Positions 27,301 to 36,809 are shown, numbered from the stretch's first letter. The stretch: 64,000 bases of DNA from Alteromonas antoniana (GCF_019249295.1 NZ_JAESDH010000013.1:62001-126000), one strand, 5' to 3'. Notes: generated by a model from the sequence alone, not told the origin. Program-made: numbers and translations.

Positions 27301-30300
27301 ATGGCGCGTTTTTTTATCGATAGACCTGTCTTCGCCTGGGTGCTGGCCATTATAACCATGATGGCGGGTGTGCTGGCGATTCAGTCACTGCCCATTGAGC
27401 AGTATCCTAAAGTAGCTCCACCCTCTGTTACCATTAGTGCGTCTTATCCGGGCGCGTCGGCAGAAACGGTAGAGAACTCCGTTACACAAATTATTGAACA
27501 GAACTTGTCGGGTATCGACAACCTGCGGTATTTCTCTTCGAGCAGTGCCAATAGCAGCATGTCAATTTCACTGACGTTCGAGCCGGGCACCGATCCTGAT
27601 ATCGCTCAGGTGCAAACGCAGAATAAAGTGCAGGGCGCCGTCTCACTGTTACCGCAGCAGGTACAGCAGCAGGGCGTTACGGTTACCAAATCAAACGACT
27701 CCTTTGCGCTGGTGATTGGCTTTTACGCAGATAACGGCAAGCTTACCCAGTATGATTTGTCTGATGCCCTGATTTCGCAGTTCCGCGACCCGATCTCCCG
27801 CGTAAATGGCGTGGGGAGTGTGCGTGTATTTGGCGCACAGCGTTCAATGCGGATCTGGCTGGACCCGGACAAGTTGTTTAGTTACAACCTGACGCCGGTC
27901 GATGTGCAGTCTGCCGTTCAGGTACAAAACACCGACGTTTCAGCAGGTCAGCTTGGCGGCTTGCCCGCCATTGAAGGCCAGCAGATTAATGCGACTATTC
28001 AGGCCCAGTCACGGCTACAAACGGTCGAAGATTTTGAACGTATTGTATTGAGGGTAAATACGGATGGCTCGCAGGTGCGTGTTGGCGATGTCGCCCGGGT
28101 AGAGCTGGGCGCAGAGTCTTACAATGTCATTGCGCGCTACAAGCGTCACCCCGCAGCGGGTATGGCGGTGAGTCTGGCGGCTGGTGCGAATGCGCTGGAT
28201 ACCATTGAACGGCTAAAAGCGCGTGTGGAAGAGCTGAAAAGTGGTCTGCCAGAGGGTGTGAAAGTGGTATATCCGCTGGATAGCTCACCGTTTATCGAGC
28301 TGTCGATTGAGTCGGTGGTCAAAACACTGATTGAAGCTGTAGTGCTGGTATTTCTGGTAATGCTGCTGTTTCTGCAGAACTGGCGTGCCACGCTGATACC
28401 GACTATTGCGGTACCGGTAGTATTATTAGGTACGTTTGGTGTTCTTTATGCCTTCGGTTTTAGCATCAACGTACTGACCATGTTTGCCATGGTGCTGGCC
28501 ATCGGCCTGCTGGTAGATGATGCCATCGTGGTGGTAGAAAACGTTGAACGTATTATGGAAGAAGAGGGGCTGTCGCCTCGCGAAGCCACCAAAAAATCCA
28601 TGCAGCAAATTACCAGCGCACTGGTCGGGATTGCCGTAGTACTTTCTACCGTGTTCATTCCCATGGCGTTTTTCAGTGGCTCGGCAGGCGCCATCTATCG
28701 TCAGTTTTCCATTACGATTGTGTCAGCGATGGCGTTCTCTGTATTGGTCGCCATTGTCTTGTCACCTTCTCTGTGTGCGACCCTGTTGAAAAAGCACGAT
28801 CCAAACCATGACAAAAATAAAGGCTTCTTTGGCTGGTTTAACCGTAACTTCAACAAAGGGCGTGATCGCTACCAGAAAACGGCGTCTCATATGGCGCGAC
28901 GTGTCAAACGCTATAGCGTGGTGTATGGCGTGCTGGTGGCTGGCATGGCAATCATCTTTATGCGACTGCCTGGCGCGTTCCTGCCAAATGAAGATCAGGG
29001 CAGCCTGATGATGCTTATCAGCACACCGCCGGGGTCAACCGCAGGGCGTACCCTGGAGTCGGTAAAGCAGGCTGAAGATTTCTTCCTGGATCAGAAAGGC
29101 GACGTCGTTAAAGACATGTTTACCGTCGTGGGCTTTAGTTTCGCCGGTAGTGCACAGAATGCGGCGATGGGCTTTTTGCACCTGATTGACTGGGATGAGC
29201 GTGACGAAAGCAACTCGGCGTTTGCGTTGCAGGGTCAGGCGTACGGAGCCTTCCAGCAAATTGAAGATGCCAGTGCGTTTCCGATTATCCCGCCACCGAT
29301 CATGGAACTGGGTAATGCTACCGGGTTCAACCTACAGCTGGTAGATCGTGCCGGTAATGGCCACGAAGCACTGATGAACGCACGAAATCAGTTGCTGGGA
29401 ATGGCCGCACAGAATCCGAAGCTGACGGGAGTACGTCCTAACGGATTAAGTGATGTACCGCAGTTCAAAGTCGATATCGACTCGGAAAAAGCCTCGGCAC
29501 TGGGGATTTCTCTGGACCAAATCAATGCCACCCTGCAAATTGCCTGGGGCTCCAGCTATGTGAATGACTTTATCGATAATGGTCGAATCAAGCGCGTGTA
29601 TATGCAGGCGGATGCACCGCACCGTATGTCACCGGAAGATTTGGATAAGTGGTTCGTACGCAATAACGATGGTGAAATGGTGGCATTCAGTGCTTTTGCC
29701 ACGACCAAGTGGACCTATGGTTCGCCGAAACTGGAGCGCTTTAACGGACTGTCGTCTGTAAATATACAGGGGAGTCCTGCCGAAGGCGTCTCTTCCGGTG
29801 AAGCCATGGCGGAAATGGAAAAGATGGTCGCGCAGTTGCCAGCAGGCTTCGGCGTAGAGTGGGCCGGGTTGTCATTTGAAGAGCAACAGGCGGGTTCGCA
29901 GGCCCCTATGCTATATGCCATTTCGATAATCGTGGTGTTCCTGTGTCTGGCGGCACTTTACGAAAGCTGGTCGGTACCGTTTGCAGTGATGTTGGTGGTA
30001 CCGCTGGGTATTCTGGGCTCGGTAGTCGCCGCGTTCCTGTTCAGTCTGCCAAATGATGTGTATTTGCAGGTGGCATTCCTGACTACAGTGGGGCTGGCCT
30101 CCAAAAACGCTATCCTGATTGTCGAGTTTGCCAAAACCCGGTATGAAGATGGCGAGGATTTGATGACGGCAGTATCAGAAGCCGCTTCACAACGTTTCCG
30201 CCCAATTCTGATGACCTCCATGGCGTTTATTCTTGGGGTAACGCCACTGGCCATTTCCAGTGGTGCCGGTGCGGCTGCACAAAATGCGATTGGTATTGCA

Positions 30301-30417
30301 GTAATGGGCGGTATGCTTGCTGCGACATTCCTTGCGATATTCTTTGTGCCGATGTTCTACGCGATGGTGGAAAAGCTGTTCCACGGCAACAAGCATAAAG
30401 CCAGAGATGATGCGTGA
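27301..30417 (+). CDS. acrB: RND multidrug efflux pump, AcrB/HAE1 type
   Basis: 1038 residues, normal for the HAE1 family. Twelve membrane helices with two large periplasmic loops. Proton-relay residues are intact: the Asp pair in GLLVDDAIVVVEN (TM4) and the Lys in GLASKNAILIVEF (TM10). The N-terminus MARFFIDRPVFAWVLAI is the family signature. Exports hydrophobic compounds using the proton gradient, together with the AcrA-type adaptor upstream. A strong terminator follows. Expression is probably controlled by the divergent TetR gene. Confidence 0.96.
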   Translation: MARFFIDRPVFAWVLAIITMMAGVLAIQSLPIEQYPKVAPPSVTISASYPGASAETVENSVTQIIEQNLSGIDNLRYFSSSSANSSMSISLTFEPGTDPDIAQVQTQNKVQGAVSLLPQQVQQQGVTVTKSNDSFALVIGFYADNGKLTQYDLSDALISQFRDPISRVNGVGSVRVFGAQRSMRIWLDPDKLFSYNLTPVDVQSAVQVQNTDVSAGQLGGLPAIEGQQINATIQAQSRLQTVEDFERIVLRVNTDGSQVRVGDVARVELGAESYNVIARYKRHPAAGMAVSLAAGANALDTIERLKARVEELKSGLPEGVKVVYPLDSSPFIELSIESVVKTLIEAVVLVFLVMLLFLQNWRATLIPTIAVPVVLLGTFGVLYAFGFSINVLTMFAMVLAIGLLVDDAIVVVENVERIMEEEGLSPREATKKSMQQITSALVGIAVVLSTVFIPMAFFSGSAGAIYRQFSITIVSAMAFSVLVAIVLSPSLCATLLKKHDPNHDKNKGFFGWFNRNFNKGRDRYQKTASHMARRVKRYSVVYGVLVAGMAIIFMRLPGAFLPNEDQGSLMMLISTPPGSTAGRTLESVKQAEDFFLDQKGDVVKDMFTVVGFSFAGSAQNAAMGFLHLIDWDERDESNSAFALQGQAYGAFQQIEDASAFPIIPPPIMELGNATGFNLQLVDRAGNGHEALMNARNQLLGMAAQNPKLTGVRPNGLSDVPQFKVDIDSEKASALGISLDQINATLQIAWGSSYVNDFIDNGRIKRVYMQADAPHRMSPEDLDKWFVRNNDGEMVAFSAFATTKWTYGSPKLERFNGLSSVNIQGSPAEGVSSGEAMAEMEKMVAQLPAGFGVEWAGLSFEEQQAGSQAPMLYAISIIVVFLCLAALYESWSVPFAVMLVVPLGILGSVVAAFLFSLPNDVYLQVAFLTTVGLASKNAILIVEFAKTRYEDGEDLMTAVSEAASQRFRPILMTSMAFILGVTPLAISSGAGAAAQNAIGIAVMGGMLAATFLAIFFVPMFYAMVEKLFHGNKHKARDDA

Positions 30418-30443
30418 TAGCGCAACAGAGACGGACTGAAAAA

Positions 30444-30468
30444 AACGCGGCATAGGCCGCGTTTTTTT
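30444..30468 (+). terminator. Rho-independent terminator after the RND pump
   Basis: AACGCGGC at 30444-30451, loop ATAG, GCCGCGTT at 30456-30463, continuing into a run of seven T. A-rich upstream sequence (GAAAAAAAC) would also allow weak function on the other strand. Confidence 0.9.
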
Positions 30469-30536
30469 ATCTCTGCGTAAACCTGCAGTTTTACGGCAGT
30501 GGGTTTGCTATCTGTTAAACCCACTGTAACCTCTGT

Positions 30537-30599
30537 TACTGACTACTGACTACTGACTACTGACTACTGACTACTGACTACTGACTACTGACTACTGAC
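30537..30599. repeat. Tandem heptamer array, (TACTGAC)9
   Basis: Nine uninterrupted perfect copies of a 7-bp unit, 63 bp in total. It is not coding and lies about 320 bp upstream of the acetyl-CoA hydrolase start. A perfect short tandem array is prone to slipped-strand copy-number change. Confidence 0.97.
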
Positions 30600-30914
30600 C
30601 GCTAAAAACTCATAATTCACAGCCAATAGCAGCCAGCCAACAGATCACATTGAGGCAACTGCCTCAGGGCAAACAGCGCAAACCAGAAACGCAATGCGAG
30701 AATGGCTGCAGGTACTACCCATCACACGGACATAAGACCAAAGGTGTAGCTAAAACAGTCGCATAAGCTTGCGCTTCGTCAATCAGTCGGAGCAAAAGTA
30801 TGGCATGATAGGGCTTCCGGCTGGCCACAAACGGGCGCGCTCAGGACGAGTGATTTGCCTGTAATCGTGTTCCGGCTACGCTTATCAATGGTGAACAACA
30901 CGCAGGATAGGTTT

Positions 30915-32756
30915 ATGTCTTTAACGTTGCCTCCTTCTCCCGACTGGTCTTCGCTGATTAAATCAGGCAGCCGGGTATTCGTTGGCGGAAATGCATCCGT
31001 TCCCTATGCTCTTGTGCAGCATTTAATCGACCACAGTGCGGGTTTCAGTGATATTGAGATGGTGCATATGCTCACCCTGGGTGATACACGGTGGGCCAAG
31101 GAAGAATATCGTGCATTGTTTAAGGCCAATACCTTTTTCATTGGTGGCGCTGAAGTCCGCAAGGCGGTAGACGAAGGGCGTGCCGATTATACCCCGTGCT
31201 TTTTGTCTGAAATATCCGGGTTGTTCAGCGACGGCACATTGTCACTGGATGCGGCCATGGTCAATGTGAGTCCGCCGGATGAGTTCGGTTACTGCTCATT
31301 GGGCGCGTCAGTGGATATCTGTATGTCAGCGGTCCGCCAGGCCAAAAAGGTCATTGCCCAGATTAACCCTCAGGTGCCCCGCACCGCCGGGCATTCGTAT
31401 ATTCATGTCAGTGAAATTCATGCCTGTATTGAAGCCGATGAGTCGCTTATAGAAGTGGAAACGCCGCCCATCGACAGCGTCACCGAGCGGATTGGCCAGT
31501 ATGTATCCATGCTGGTGGAAGACGGCGCTACCTTACAATTCGGAATAGGTAAAATTCCCAGCGCTACGCTGAAATACCTGTGCAATCACAAAGATTTAGG
31601 CATACACAGTGAAATGCTCACTGATGCGATTATTGAGCCGTTATCCACCGGTGCGATCACCAACAAGAAGAAAACCTTTCATCCGGGAAAAATTGTTACC
31701 AGCTTTGCCATTGGATCGCGCAAGTTATATGACCTGATTGACGCTAATCCTCATATCGAGTTTTATCCCAGCAGCTATGTGAACAAGCCCACCAACATTG
31801 CCAAAAATGACAACATGATTGCCATCAACAGCGCGCTTGAAGTCGATTTAACCGGTCAGGTGGTAGCCGATTCACTGGGTTACGACTTTTACAGTGGCAT
31901 TGGCGGGCAAGTGGACTTTGTCAGCGGCGCGTCGATCAGCAAAGGCGGCAAGCCAATTATCGCGCTGCCTTCTACCGCTAAGAATGAAACGGTCTCACGA
32001 ATTACTCCCTGCATCAGCGAAGGGGCGGGCGTGGTCACCTCACGGGGCAACGTACATTACGTGGTCACCGAATACGGTATTGCGTCGCTGAAAGGGAAGA
32101 GTATTCGCGAACGGGCATTAGAGCTTATCCGGGTAGCGCACCCTAAATTTCGTGCGAAATTGCTGGAAGATGTCCGTCAGAATTACTGGGTACCGCATTA
32201 TCAGGCCAAATACCCGACGGACATCCCGGAGCTGGGCGCTATTCAGTTACAAAAGCTGGTCATACAGGGCGAAACCTTTTACATGCGCCCGTTGAATCCC
32301 GCTGACGAACGCCGTCTTCAGGAATTCTTTTATTCACATACCAAAGAAACCCTGCGCCTGCGCTACAACTACGATCCTAAGCAAATGTCGCGGGAGAAAT
32401 CCTGTAATCTGGTGAGTGTGGATCAAAGCAGTGATGCTGCTTTGTGTATCGTGCGTCAGGAAGGCTCCCGCATCACTATTCATGCCGTCGGTCGCTTCTA
32501 TTACAATCCCAGCGATAATTCCTGCGAAGCCGCATTTGTCACCCGCGAAACACAGCAGGGAAAAGGCATGGCAAGCCGATTGTTAAACCAACTGATTGAT
32601 GTTGCTAAAAAGCGCGGGATAGCGCGTATGATGGCGTATGTCAGGGCCGATAATAAACCCATGATAGCGATTTTTGAGCAGGCGAACTTCAAGCGCTTGT
32701 TCTCCAGCGATCCCAGTGATGTGGAGCTGGAGTTGAATCTGGAGAGCGATAAATGA
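30915..32756 (+). CDS. Acetyl-CoA hydrolase/transferase fused to a GNAT acetyltransferase domain
   Basis: 613 residues from the ATG at 30915 (RBS AGGATAGG); a 20-codon upstream extension is rejected. Residues 1-440 form the two CoA-transferase/hydrolase lobes (TLQFGIGKIPSATLKYL, then the conserved HSEM near residue 233 and VVTEYGIASLKGKS near 380). Residues about 455-610 are a GNAT domain with the acetyl-CoA pyrophosphate loop QQGKGMASRLL. The fusion suggests that one protein both transfers or hydrolyses acyl-CoA and acetylates an amine. Its stop overlaps the next gene by 4 bp (ATGA). The acceptor is unknown. Confidence 0.9.
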   Translation: MSLTLPPSPDWSSLIKSGSRVFVGGNASVPYALVQHLIDHSAGFSDIEMVHMLTLGDTRWAKEEYRALFKANTFFIGGAEVRKAVDEGRADYTPCFLSEISGLFSDGTLSLDAAMVNVSPPDEFGYCSLGASVDICMSAVRQAKKVIAQINPQVPRTAGHSYIHVSEIHACIEADESLIEVETPPIDSVTERIGQYVSMLVEDGATLQFGIGKIPSATLKYLCNHKDLGIHSEMLTDAIIEPLSTGAITNKKKTFHPGKIVTSFAIGSRKLYDLIDANPHIEFYPSSYVNKPTNIAKNDNMIAINSALEVDLTGQVVADSLGYDFYSGIGGQVDFVSGASISKGGKPIIALPSTAKNETVSRITPCISEGAGVVTSRGNVHYVVTEYGIASLKGKSIRERALELIRVAHPKFRAKLLEDVRQNYWVPHYQAKYPTDIPELGAIQLQKLVIQGETFYMRPLNPADERRLQEFFYSHTKETLRLRYNYDPKQMSREKSCNLVSVDQSSDAALCIVRQEGSRITIHAVGRFYYNPSDNSCEAAFVTRETQQGKGMASRLLNQLIDVAKKRGIARMMAYVRADNKPMIAIFEQANFKRLFSSDPSDVELELNLESDK

Positions 32757-33709
32757 CGTTACGGATATACCGCGGTAAAGATTGTGTGCATCACGATGTC
32801 GGACATGACCACCCGGAAAGTCCGGACCGCATCTACGCTATTGATGATCAGCTGCTGGCGTCAGGACTGGACATGATTTGCGAGCATGCTGATGCCAGAC
32901 CTGTCAGACGGGAATACTTGGCGTTGGCCCACGATCCTTACTATGTCGACAGTGTGTTTGAGCGGGCACCAAAAACCGGCACGATCTGGCTGGATGATGA
33001 TACCGGCATGACGCCAATCACACTCAGCGCGGCACTTTATGCGGCGGGAGCTGGCTGCGATGCCGTTGACTGGGTCATGGAAGGTGACAACCGTCAGGCC
33101 TTTTGCCTGGTGCGGCCGCCCGGTCATCATGCTGAATACGACAGTGCTATGGGCTTTTGCTTTTTCAATAACATTGCGGTGGCCGCGCGCTATGCGCTGC
33201 AAAAGTACGAGTTAAGCCGTGTCGCCATCGTTGATTTTGACGTACATCACGGTAACGGCACCGAAAATATTATCGCCGGCGACCAGCGCATTATGATGTG
33301 CAGCAGTTTTCAGCATCCTTTTTATCCGCACAGCGGCAGCCCGGTCTCGGCGAGCAATATATTAAGTGTGCCGCTTGCAGCCGGCGCAACCGGGGATGTA
33401 TTTCGTGAAAAAGTGGCCTACTGGTTTCAGGCGCTGGAGAACTTTCAGCCGCAGCTTATTTTGATTTCGGCAGGGTTTGACGCTCACGCGGAAGATCCTA
33501 TGGCGCATATCCGGCTGAAGGAAGATGATTACAAGTGGGTTAGCGCGAAGCTGCGCGAGGTAGCAGATCACTGTTGTCATGGACGTATCGTCAGTACGCT
33601 GGAGGGTGGGTATAACTTAAGTGCGCTGGGAAGAAGCGTGGTTGCACATCTGCGTGGCTTAAACGGCGAAAGCGAGATGACAACACAGGTACAGGGCCAG
33701 ACTGCCTAG
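32753..33709 (+). CDS. Histone-deacetylase-family amidohydrolase
   Basis: 318 residues. A zinc-dependent deacetylase of the arginase/HDAC fold. The active-site histidine pair is in RPPGHHAEYDS near residue 123, zinc ligands in DFDVHHGNG near 160 and SAGFDAHAEDP near 245, and the catalytic Tyr in EGGYNLSALG near 287. Bacterial relatives act on acetylpolyamines, acetoin-pathway partners or acetyl-lysine. Coupled to the acetyl-CoA hydrolase-GNAT fusion by an ATGA overlap, so acylation and deacylation of a shared substrate is plausible but unproven. Cytoplasmic. Confidence 0.92.
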   Translation: MTLRIYRGKDCVHHDVGHDHPESPDRIYAIDDQLLASGLDMICEHADARPVRREYLALAHDPYYVDSVFERAPKTGTIWLDDDTGMTPITLSAALYAAGAGCDAVDWVMEGDNRQAFCLVRPPGHHAEYDSAMGFCFFNNIAVAARYALQKYELSRVAIVDFDVHHGNGTENIIAGDQRIMMCSSFQHPFYPHSGSPVSASNILSVPLAAGATGDVFREKVAYWFQALENFQPQLILISAGFDAHAEDPMAHIRLKEDDYKWVSAKLREVADHCCHGRIVSTLEGGYNLSALGRSVVAHLRGLNGESEMTTQVQGQTA

Positions 33710-33845
33710 AGAAAATTTTGAGACGTGCTTATTAGTAGTGCGCTAAGGGGGATGCGAGTATTTACTTTGGTGTTAAAGCGCCAAGTATAAGTCGGCTGCA
33801 CGCGCGACACGCGAAATGCTGGCATGTCGCGGTGCGTGGTTGCCG

Positions 33846-34595
33846 TTATGCCAGCAGGACAAAGTCCCGGTATAACATCCACAGGCCTGCGCCAACCATA
33901 AACAGATTCTCACTTAGCGAAATGAAGCCAAGGGGCACATTGCTGTCGCCTCCTACGCAGGCGCATTTCAGCTCGCGCTTGTCGATGTAAACGGCTTTAA
34001 TGACCGAAACAGCGCCTATGGTACCAATGAACAGCGATACCGGTGCTACCCACAGGGCTGGCAGTAACGCCAGCATGCCGATGCCGGCCCATGCTTCAGC
34101 GAAGGGATACACATACGCATACCTTATCTGTTTCATCGCCAGTAAATCATAGGTAATAAACTGATTGGAAAATGCGGTTAAATCCTGCAGCTTCTGTAGC
34201 GCAAGCATAACCATGCTGAACGCGACAAAGTGCATGATAACCGGGGCTGGTGCCAGATTGAGCCTGCCGGAATAGATAAACGCAACCACCATGAGTGCGG
34301 CGATGGCAAAAATAGCCAGCACTGGCGTGTAGGTTGTTCCCTGAGGGCCTTCCTGTGATTTCCCGAAATAATCCCGCAGATCGTCATAGCCACCGATGCG
34401 CTTTTCGTCGATAAAGGTTTGTGGCGTGGTCTCTACGTCGTGTCGGGATTTAAACTTGTCGGTTTCTTCGCGGGTTTTCAGATGATGATCATCAACGGTA
34501 TACCCTTCCCGTTCCAGTAAGTCTTTTGATTTGAGGCCAAATGGACAGATGTGTTCATCCGTTACCATTCTGTACAGCGTTGCCTGTTTGCTCAT
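33846..34595 (-). CDS. Glutaredoxin-MauE membrane fusion protein
   Basis: 249 residues. The N-terminal 80 residues are a glutaredoxin domain whose active site reads HICPFGLKSKDLL, so the second Cys of a dithiol site is Gly; TTPQTFIDEKRIGGYDDL is the glutathione-binding cis-Pro loop. Residues about 90-245 form four membrane helices of the MauE/DoxX type (IFAIAALMVVAFIYSG onward) with a Cys pair in ELKCACVGGDSNVPLGF. MauE proteins help deliver reducing or oxidising equivalents across the membrane. It is probably a thiol-relay protein. It is downstream of the DUF6436-type gene by 199 bp, on the same strand. Confidence 0.82.
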   Translation of the reverse strand: MSKQATLYRMVTDEHICPFGLKSKDLLEREGYTVDDHHLKTREETDKFKSRHDVETTPQTFIDEKRIGGYDDLRDYFGKSQEGPQGTTYTPVLAIFAIAALMVVAFIYSGRLNLAPAPVIMHFVAFSMVMLALQKLQDLTAFSNQFITYDLLAMKQIRYAYVYPFAEAWAGIGMLALLPALWVAPVSLFIGTIGAVSVIKAVYIDKRELKCACVGGDSNVPLGFISLSENLFMVGAGLWMLYRDFVLLA

Positions 34596-34794
34596 ACGTC
34601 CTCCATGGTTAATTTACCCCTACCATCAGTTGAGGTAAGGGAAGAATGCATCGCTATGCGTGTAAACTTTATACGCCTTTCAATAAGGTTTTGCTTAATT
34701 ACACAGAAATTGGGGGCAATGTCCCGGTTGTCAAAGCTGTTTCAATCTTTGTGCCACAGGAAGAGACGAGTTTTTCTGTCCGGACTGCGTGCAG

Positions 34795-35331
34795 TCATCC
34801 TGCACGGGTTTGGCAAAAACAGCCTTTTGCGTCGGCCTGTATCACGGCGCCGTGATACTCAGCGCGCGCGATACTGACAATATTGTCTATGAGCGTCTGG
34901 CCGGTAAAGCAGCCATAACCTGTGGCATAGGGCCCCAGATAGCGAAGCTGACGCTGCTCGTCGATGATTGCGATAGCCGGGAACGCTGGCAGCAATGCCG
35001 CTAACCCGGGCACTGTAGCGATATTCAGGGTTTTGGCCTGATAGCCCTGTTCGCCAAGCTCGTTTAGCAAGGCGTCGCGATGTTGTGAAGTAAGCGTATT
35101 ACAGTAACAGCTGGCATCCGTCTGTAAGTGAACCAGCGTTCCGGGTTCTACCCCTTGTGCGGATAGTAGGGCGACCAGGTTGCCGTCAAACGACATCGAT
35201 GTTGCGGCTTGTGCCAGTACCTGGTTGGGGTCGAAACTGACAATCTGCTTACTGTTGTATAGCCACAGTCCCGCCAGAATAGCGACGGTCCAGGCAAACA
35301 GCAGACTCCAGCCGAGGTATTTCCCGTTCAT
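34795..35331 (-). CDS. Membrane-anchored DUF6436/thioredoxin-like protein
   Basis: 178 residues. One N-terminal membrane helix ([18 protein letters not shown]) leaves the rest in the periplasm. The fold pattern is thioredoxin-like, with the CxC-type site [12 protein letters not shown] near residue 75, a cis-Pro-like PAIAIIDEQ near 117, GYGCFTG near 139 and a further Cys pair KGCFCQ at the C-terminus. It matches the DUF6436 pattern. Six Cys suggest redox or metal handling. Overlaps the chemoreceptor gene by 4 bp. Confidence 0.72.
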   Translation of the reverse strand: MNGKYLGWSLLFAWTVAILAGLWLYNSKQIVSFDPNQVLAQAATSMSFDGNLVALLSAQGVEPGTLVHLQTDASCYCNTLTSQHRDALLNELGEQGYQAKTLNIATVPGLAALLPAFPAIAIIDEQRQLRYLGPYATGYGCFTGQTLIDNIVSIARAEYHGAVIQADAKGCFCQTRAG

Positions 35332-36809
35332 ATACTGAATTTATCAATAGCCACTTTCATTTCCCGACAACGGGCATTCAGATTGTTGACCTCCCGCGCC
35401 AGCTGATTTGCACTTTCCACTTCATCCTGTGACAACTCATGCATGCGGGCAGCGCTTTGTGCAATGGACGCAGAAGCGGACTCCTGTTCAACTGCGGAGG
35501 TGGCAATTTCGGTTACATTGTCAGCGGCAATATTGATTTGGTCGAGCACATCCTGCATAGAGCCGGACGCCTCGCTAGAGGTGGCAACGGCTGAGTCGAC
35601 CAGCTCAACGCAGGTCTCCATTTGCGTGACCGAGCTTGCGGTTCGCGACACCAGCAGTTCCGTGATAGCAGTAATCTCATCAGCGCTTTCTTTAGAGCGG
35701 ATCGCCAGCGTTCTGACTTCATCTGCCACCACTGCAAATCCGCGTCCGTGTTCACCCGCCCGTGCTGATTCAATAGCGGCGTTGAGGGCCAGCAAATTGG
35801 TTTGCTCTGCCACTGCAGTAATAGACCGCATCGCCTCTGAAATTTTCCCGCACTGCTCGTTTAGTGCGGAGTTAGTTTTCGCTGCATCGTTTAACTGGTC
35901 TCTCAGCGAGCTTATCGTGGAATTCGTAGTATTGATGGTATTCTGCGATTGTCGGACGGTTTCCCGCGCCACGCTGGTTTTATCATTGGCAATGGTGGTG
36001 CGCTCTGCAGCCATCTGCATCGCTGTGGCTATTTGCTCTGACGCCGCAGAAACCGATACAATCTGCGCTGCCGTCTGCTCCGACATCGCATGAGTTTTGG
36101 TGACCGTCTCATCAATACGTGTGCTGGCGTCGGCGACACTGGCGGTAAGTTCACCAGCCTCTTTCACCAGCGAATTAATTTGTTGAATAAAGCGGTTAAA
36201 CTGAACAACCGTTTCATTATCTGAGTCGATAGATACCGCAAGATTGACCTTCGCGCTGTCATTAAGAATCTGGCCAATAGCTGTGCGAAGCTGCTCGGCA
36301 GCTTTGCCTTCATTAAACGCATTGTTTGCCATAAACATCAGGACCAGCCCCTCGGCGACAGCGAAGGCTGCGTGTAACAACAGGTAAGAAAATAATAAGT
36401 GACCAGGTTCGAAGATAAACACCGGCGACCCGGCAGACTGCAGGAAGAAAAAGCCAATATGGTGCACAGCGACAACGGCAGTGGAAGACGCAATCACTTT
36501 CCAGTCGCGGAAATAGGCAAGAAATGCCAGCATCACGAAAATCTCGAAATGCATCTCGATAAGGCCAAATGACTGATGAATGTGCAGCGCGGTCATCAGT
36601 TGCACACCAATGCCGATGGCATGGCGGCTAAGCGCGCTGCCTGGCTGTTGAAAGCTCAGTAGTAACGGTACCGCAACAATGGGAATGCCAAGCAGAAACG
36701 CGACAATCAACTCCCCGGTAATTAGTCCAATCACCACTGAAATAAGCCATTGTGCTGCTAAAACCGCACGAAATATCTTATGACCATCCATTATCCACGA
36801 GTACTGCAT
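35328..36809 (-). CDS. Methyl-accepting chemotaxis protein with six-helix His-rich membrane domain
   Basis: 493 residues, start supported by GAGGTGATGAT before the ATG. Residues 1-185 are about six membrane helices with little periplasmic loop. They carry clustered His: [19 protein letters not shown] near 95-110 and [11 protein letters not shown] near 135. No periplasmic ligand domain exists, so sensing is probably inside the membrane. Residues about 190-490 are a HAMP-less cytoplasmic signalling domain, with the hairpin tip [20 protein letters not shown] and [10 protein letters not shown] intact. It should couple to CheA/CheW. The signal is unknown; haem, metal or redox are candidates because of the His. 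Coupled by ATGA to the DUF6436-type gene. Confidence 0.9.
   Translation of the reverse strand: MQYSWIMDGHKIFRAVLAAQWLISVVIGLITGELIVAFLLGIPIVAVPLLLSFQQPGSALSRHAIGIGVQLMTALHIHQSFGLIEMHFEIFVMLAFLAYFRDWKVIASSTAVVAVHHIGFFFLQSAGSPVFIFEPGHLLFSYLLLHAAFAVAEGLVLMFMANNAFNEGKAAEQLRTAIGQILNDSAKVNLAVSIDSDNETVVQFNRFIQQINSLVKEAGELTASVADASTRIDETVTKTHAMSEQTAAQIVSVSAASEQIATAMQMAAERTTIANDKTSVARETVRQSQNTINTTNSTISSLRDQLNDAAKTNSALNEQCGKISEAMRSITAVAEQTNLLALNAAIESARAGEHGRGFAVVADEVRTLAIRSKESADEITAITELLVSRTASSVTQMETCVELVDSAVATSSEASGSMQDVLDQINIAADNVTEIATSAVEQESASASIAQSAARMHELSQDEVESANQLAREVNNLNARCREMKVAIDKFSI

Larger units (their letters stand above)
30418..30914. other. 497-bp gene-free stretch with terminator, heptamer array and palindrome
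   Basis: No coding sequence is supported. In order it holds the pump terminator (30444-30468), nine tandem copies of TACTGAC (30537-30599), the 16-bp inverted repeat TGAGGCA-AC-TGCCTCA (30651-30666), and the presumed promoter region of the acetyl-CoA hydrolase gene. The ribosome-binding site of that gene is AGGATAGG just before 30915. Confidence 0.7.

Noticed and set aside
30537-30599. CRISPR-like repeat array
   Set aside because: The copies are contiguous, 7 bp long and have no spacers; no cas genes are present.
33798-33838. Terminator between the HDAC-like and glutaredoxin-MauE genes
   Set aside because: An imperfect GC-rich inverted repeat is present but has bulges and no T-run.
35443-36093. 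216-codon plus-strand frame inside the chemoreceptor gene
   Set aside because: It is antisense to a well-conserved signalling domain and has the Ser/Ala/Thr-rich composition of a shadow frame.
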